The position numbers and the translations under genes are program-made. DNA of 64,000 nt from Amphimedon queenslandica (taxonomy: Eukaryota > Porifera > Demospongiae > Haplosclerida > Niphatidae). Shown one piece after another: positions 54,201 through 59,847 of the stretch. Positions within the stretch are counted from its first letter, which is position 1. Each line of letters opens with the position of its first letter. The stretch is taken from positions 1,682-65,681 of the forward strand of contig NW_003546640.1 in NCBI RefSeq assembly GCF_000090795.2. The letters are read 5' to 3'. The notes beneath the pieces were generated by a model. That model was not told where the DNA came from, did not search any database, and worked only from the letters and a program-made list of their open reading frames with translations.

Positions 54201-57200
54201 ATATTTTAGATCCTTTCAAACCAAGTGAGAGACAGTAACATCTTAATATGATATGATGATCAGGTAAAGGAAATGAAAATGAACGAAATAAAGTTATTAT
54301 ACTAGTAGGTAAAGACCAAGAAGGAATATGAGTGAGGAATACAGACATCGATGGATTGATCTTTAACATCTGTTGAGAGTAAGACAAAAGTAGCAAAAAA
54401 ATAAATTTTTAATAAACAAAATGTACATACAATACTTTCTGTCCTACCTCCATTCCAGTATTGAGTGAAGTTATGGTTTTACTTTCTTTTAATTTATCAA
54501 ATATGTTGTTCAATAATGAACATAATATTGATATACTTTCTTTACATAATAAATGCACATTAGTCATACATGCCCAACAGCCATCCTACAAAGCAATAAA
54601 TATTAAAACAATGTCAATAAAATATAAACAAGTACAGTGTACATGCATGTACTGTATGTGCACGTACATTGTGCAAAGAAAAGAAGAAATTAAAAAATAT
54701 AAGTGCATACTGTACATATACATGTACAATGTACATGCTGTAAGTAGTGCAAAGCAGTCGAACCGCAACAGTCTGGAAATGTACTGTTTTAAGGAGATTT
54801 ATCTGCAGAGGATCCACCAAAGCAAGCCTTTAAACTGTTTATGCTCTAAATCTTAAAAAACTTGCATCTCCACCCCATTGCATATTATTCTTTCCAGATT
54901 TTAGGCTAAATAGAGCAAATTGTAAGCTATAATCTGGTATATAACATTTGTGTTTTCTCGGTGGAATTTAATAGTTACAAAATTTAGTAAGTGAAACAGG
55001 CTGTTAACTTTAGTTATGGTACACTATTGTCTTAGACAGTAAACTGCTATATACTTAGCATCATTATAAAGAGCAGACTTCAGATTATTCACTATGAAAA
55101 ATTCATTATTTCCCAATTAGTTTCTAACAGGATATGATGATTACAATTAATAAGTGAAAAAACATGCAAAACACCATTTATATAATACAGGGTAGAGACC
55201 TTTAAAGACCTATAAATCATTATGACTGAAGTTGTTAACTGCAGAGTGATAATAGAAAATTGCTTGTCCACAACATTTGAATTGTACGTCACTGATATCA
55301 TACTAACTTCAAAAAACATCATCTCCAATGGTCATTGAGCAGATGTCACACTACATCAACCAATATGCTGTCTACCACCTTACAATAGACTATGTGATAG
55401 TATTGAATAAATAAAAAAGACTTTTGACTGCAAATGAGGGTGCTGAAAAATGTCGCATCTAATACTGATCCTGCGGACTGATAAACATCACCTAACAAAC
55501 AAAATTGAACAATATAAGGCTTGTGCTTCATGTAATGAGAATCTGTATCTCAAAGCTAGAAACACCAGCAGGACAACATAGCAGTAGATAATGAATCTTG
55601 AGCAGAGCAGGCCAAGTTATGAGACGCCATATTTCTCCCAGTATCACTTCTGTTACTATTATCTAGGATAACTTACTCATACAGTAAACAATTGTACAAA
55701 GTGAAGTCTATTTAAACATGTTTGGGAACAGAATCTCCTGTTATAGGTAGCTGGCATCCGACCTTCTTTCTGGCCTCCTCATTAACAGCCATTTCAATAA
55801 TTAATACCTACTTCAGTTGCAGATAAATCTCTTACGGTTTTGGACGGTTGTGGATAGACTGAAAGTACCATGTGTGTTAGACTTAAATTTACATATTAAT
55901 TAGCAATATAAAAGATATTATCTAAATCTGCTAAAACTTTACATAATTAACGATCATCTTCTTCAGAATATACACGTGTACATGTACACTGTACATGTAC
56001 ATGTAACTCATAGCCATTACATGCATTTGCTAGGGTATTATCAAACATCAGTCACCATGCATGTAATAAGTGCAATGTAGTAATGCAGAAATACATGTAG
56101 TACCTGTGCAATACCAGTGAGGTAAGTAACTATTGCAGAAGGACTAGTCAAAGAAGTACACTGTAATGTAGGAATAAACTGTCCTACCAAATAACCAACT
56201 CCCTAAAAATAAAGTAATAGAATAACAGAATAACATGCATACATGTATGTGTACATGTACATGAATAATAACAATTAAGTGCATATAAAATACTAATTAA
56301 AATTACCTTAATAAGTTCAGAATTATTAACACCTGGTGGTAACACAACACAACTCCCAATATTACTATGAAATGCCTATTGGTTCAAACATCCAATAAAA
56401 CTAATATACACACATGTTAAAAGCATGCATGAACATAAAATGCATCAACATGTACAGTACATGTACATTGTACATGTACCATATAGCGGGTAAATTTTGG
56501 AGGGGGCAAATAGCTAAATTTTGGTAATTGGCGGATTTTAATTTTGGCATATTTGTGGCCACGTGCCATTGAGCATGCGTATAATAGCTCAAAATGGCAG
56601 GGTTTTATTTTGGCAAATGGCTATCAAAATGCCAAATTTGCCAAATTTAATTCCCTCCAAAATTACCCACTATATGGTGTAACATGCAATTTGTACTACA
56701 GTGTGTGGGTGTATCAAAGGCACTGCCATGAGTTTATACAGTGGAAACCACAGCAGTGGTAGTTAGAAGCCATCATCTAACTGCCAATTCTGGTAGTTAC
56801 TGTAAATCTGTTAAAGTTAACAAACCATTAATATCAACGAATTTAAGATTGACTCTTTTTTGTTACTGTTAATATCCGTTAATATTTATGGTGGGTTAAT
56901 GCAATTTGTGTATGCGCAGAACACTAAGAACACGTTGTGCTGAATCAAGAAATGTCTGCCAATATTCGTTGTTGGCTGGTTTCTACCACTGGTTCTCCCT
57001 TGTCAATTAGCAGCTTACCTTTCCTACCTGACACTTCAGATGGAGATGAAAGCACTAGTTCCGCTAACGGGAAAGTCGTTCATGCCATGGCAAAGAGCAA
57101 ACAGAAGAGAGGGGAATACCACCATTATGACTGTCCTACTCGCTTGAAGATCGTCAAATATGTTTCTGAAAATGGCAACAAAGCAGCAGTTAGAAAGTTT

Positions 57201-59620
57201 TCTACTCATTTAGGCTATAAAATTTCTGATGCAACAGTAAGAAATTTCAAAAGCAAGTAACTCTCTCAGTTAAGGACTACCGACGCAGATGCTATCACGA
57301 GCCTACCTCACAGTTCTTTAGGGAGACCATTATTGATTGGCAAGGATGTAGACGATCCCAGTTGCTGTGTATATCAGGAAGCTACATGAAGCAGGAGGGA
57401 TAGTGAACTGTAATATAGTTATACATGTAGTAGCAGCAAAAGGTATCATATCACACAAGAATCCAAGCTTGCTGAAGGAGCACAGTGGCACGCTAGAGCT
57501 TAGAAAAAATTGGGCTCAGTCAATACTACATGGTAGAAATTTTGTCAAGAGGAAGGCTACTAAGGCAGCAAGAAAAGTCCCACCTGATTTTCCTGCTCTA
57601 AAACTTGCCTTTTTGAGGAGAATCAAAGAAGAAGTCACAACTCATAACATACCTTCCAAGTTATTAATTAATTGGGACCAAACGAGTTCCAAGTTGGTTC
57701 CAGTCAGCTGTTGGACCATGGCTGAACAAGGTTCATCTCAAGTCCCAGTAATAGGAAAGGAAGATAAAAGGGAAATCACAGTTTTATTGGCAGTTACAGC
57801 TTCAGGAACCCTTCTTCCACCTCAATTAATTTACCAGGGCAAGACTGTTGGTTGTCACCCAAAAATAACCTTTTTCTACTAAGTGGAATGTGACCCACAG
57901 TGAGAGTCACTGGAGCACAACAGAAACAATGATTGAATATCTTGACACAGTCCTCATTCATTATGTTGTAGAAAATAGGCAGGAGATGGAACTAGCAGAT
58001 GACCACCCTGCTTTAGCTCTGTTCGATGTATTTGCTGCTCATCATTCTAATGAGGTCTTGTCAAAGTTGAGAGCTAGCAATATCCATCAAATATTTGTGC
58101 CTGCAAGTTGCACTAGAGAGCTGCAACCGTTGGATATAGGAATAAATGGAGACTTCAAACAGTTAATGAAAGCCTCATTTTCAAGATGGCATTCTGATGA
58201 TGTAAGAGCAGCCATGGATGAAGGACAGTCTGTCAGTAATATTAAAGTGGATCTTCGGGCTTCAGTGATAAAGCCATTGCATGCCCATTGGGTGACTTCA
58301 GCTATTACAACATTGTCTGACAAACAAGCAACTCTTAAAAAACCTTTTGATACAGTTGGAATTTCTGAGTTTTTGATAACTGATTTTTTGATGAATACAT
58401 TTTCGTTAACATAAATGGACGTTAAAACAATGCCTTTTCTGAAAACATTAACTATAATAGTCGCTAACATTGTCAAATTTACAGTAGATGACAGTGCCTT
58501 GTTTCATATACCCACAAAACCGGACAAACCACAGCTGTTTTGTGTTACTGGATATACACTCCGATGTTAGTTGATTTGAAAGCCTAGGCTTCTACATCAA
58601 CATCCTTGTGTATATCCAGTAACCCTCAACATCTGTAGTTGTAATTAATTGCCCTTTTTTTCGATGTGAAAATATTTTCGTATGGCCTTAAAATGACAAA
58701 AATATATCAATAAAAAATTTTTTAGCAACCAAAATTTTTGACCTGATAAGTATAGTATCATATTGCAGCTCTAACCTTGCTCTATCCATTGATGCTAATC
58801 TATCTCTTCATTACTGAGTTATAATAAAACAAAATGGTCCACCATGTGACAAAAGTAGCCAGTTAATGTTTCCGTTTATTATCCGTAAATTGGGCATTAC
58901 TTGCATCTCCAGTACCATCAATTACTCTCCGTATACTAGTAATGTCGGGAAACAGCCAGGTCAAGAAGCTCATATCTCAAGAACTGTAATTACTACTGTA
59001 GCAGCCTTGTTACCAGTAGGTAAAGGACAAGGTACATGCAAGAGAAGCTAAATTTTCATACTGTAAAAATTTTCGTACACTATGAAAAGACGAAAATATT
59101 TCCACTTGAATTTTGTTGAAACAAAAGATTTTGTACGAAAAAAGGCAAATTACGGTATGACATGTTCATAACATTACTATGTATATTTATCACTCAACAT
59201 CTTGCACATGACATCTACATGTATAAAATTTTATCTATAAAATTACCTGTGACAATGAAATGATATAGTTATTAGTTCTGGGAGTGAATATTGGTAATCT
59301 TTTGCATCCAAGATATTCATTATAATAAGACAACTGAACATCTAATATGTGTAACTTTATCTCCTGCTCACCAGAACCTATATGTACAATGTACATTGAA
59401 ATACATACATGTACATGTACATGTAATTGTATCGTGTACAAGTGATGTACAGTACATGTACATGTAAATGCATGCATGTTCACGATAATATTGCTAGAAC
59501 TCCAGTACAACATTATACATTGTATATGCATACATGTATAGATAGAGCTGAGAAGTACATGTATAACAAATTAAATGGTGGTTTAATTGGAATACAATAC
59601 AATAATGCATTTAATTCCTT

Positions 59621-59675
<55 letters not shown>

Positions 59676-59775
59676 GTTACAATAATAATAACAGTACAAT
59701 AATAATAATAACAATAACACAAAATAATAATAATAATAATAAATGATGATGATGATAATAATAATAATTACAATC

Positions 59776-59847
<72 letters not shown>

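Noticed and set aside
55346-55860. Unknown transposase or exon on the minus strand
   Set aside because: Short open pieces only; I could match no family, and the flanking AAA1 exons join without it.
58970-58985. Stop codon after the AAA1 P-loop as proof that the dynein-like gene is dead
   Set aside because: A GT just before it restores the frame and the alignment to AAA1, and all downstream exons are intact.
59583-59777. Poly-Tyr, poly-Ile and poly-Leu frames
   Set aside because: Products of the AAT microsatellite.
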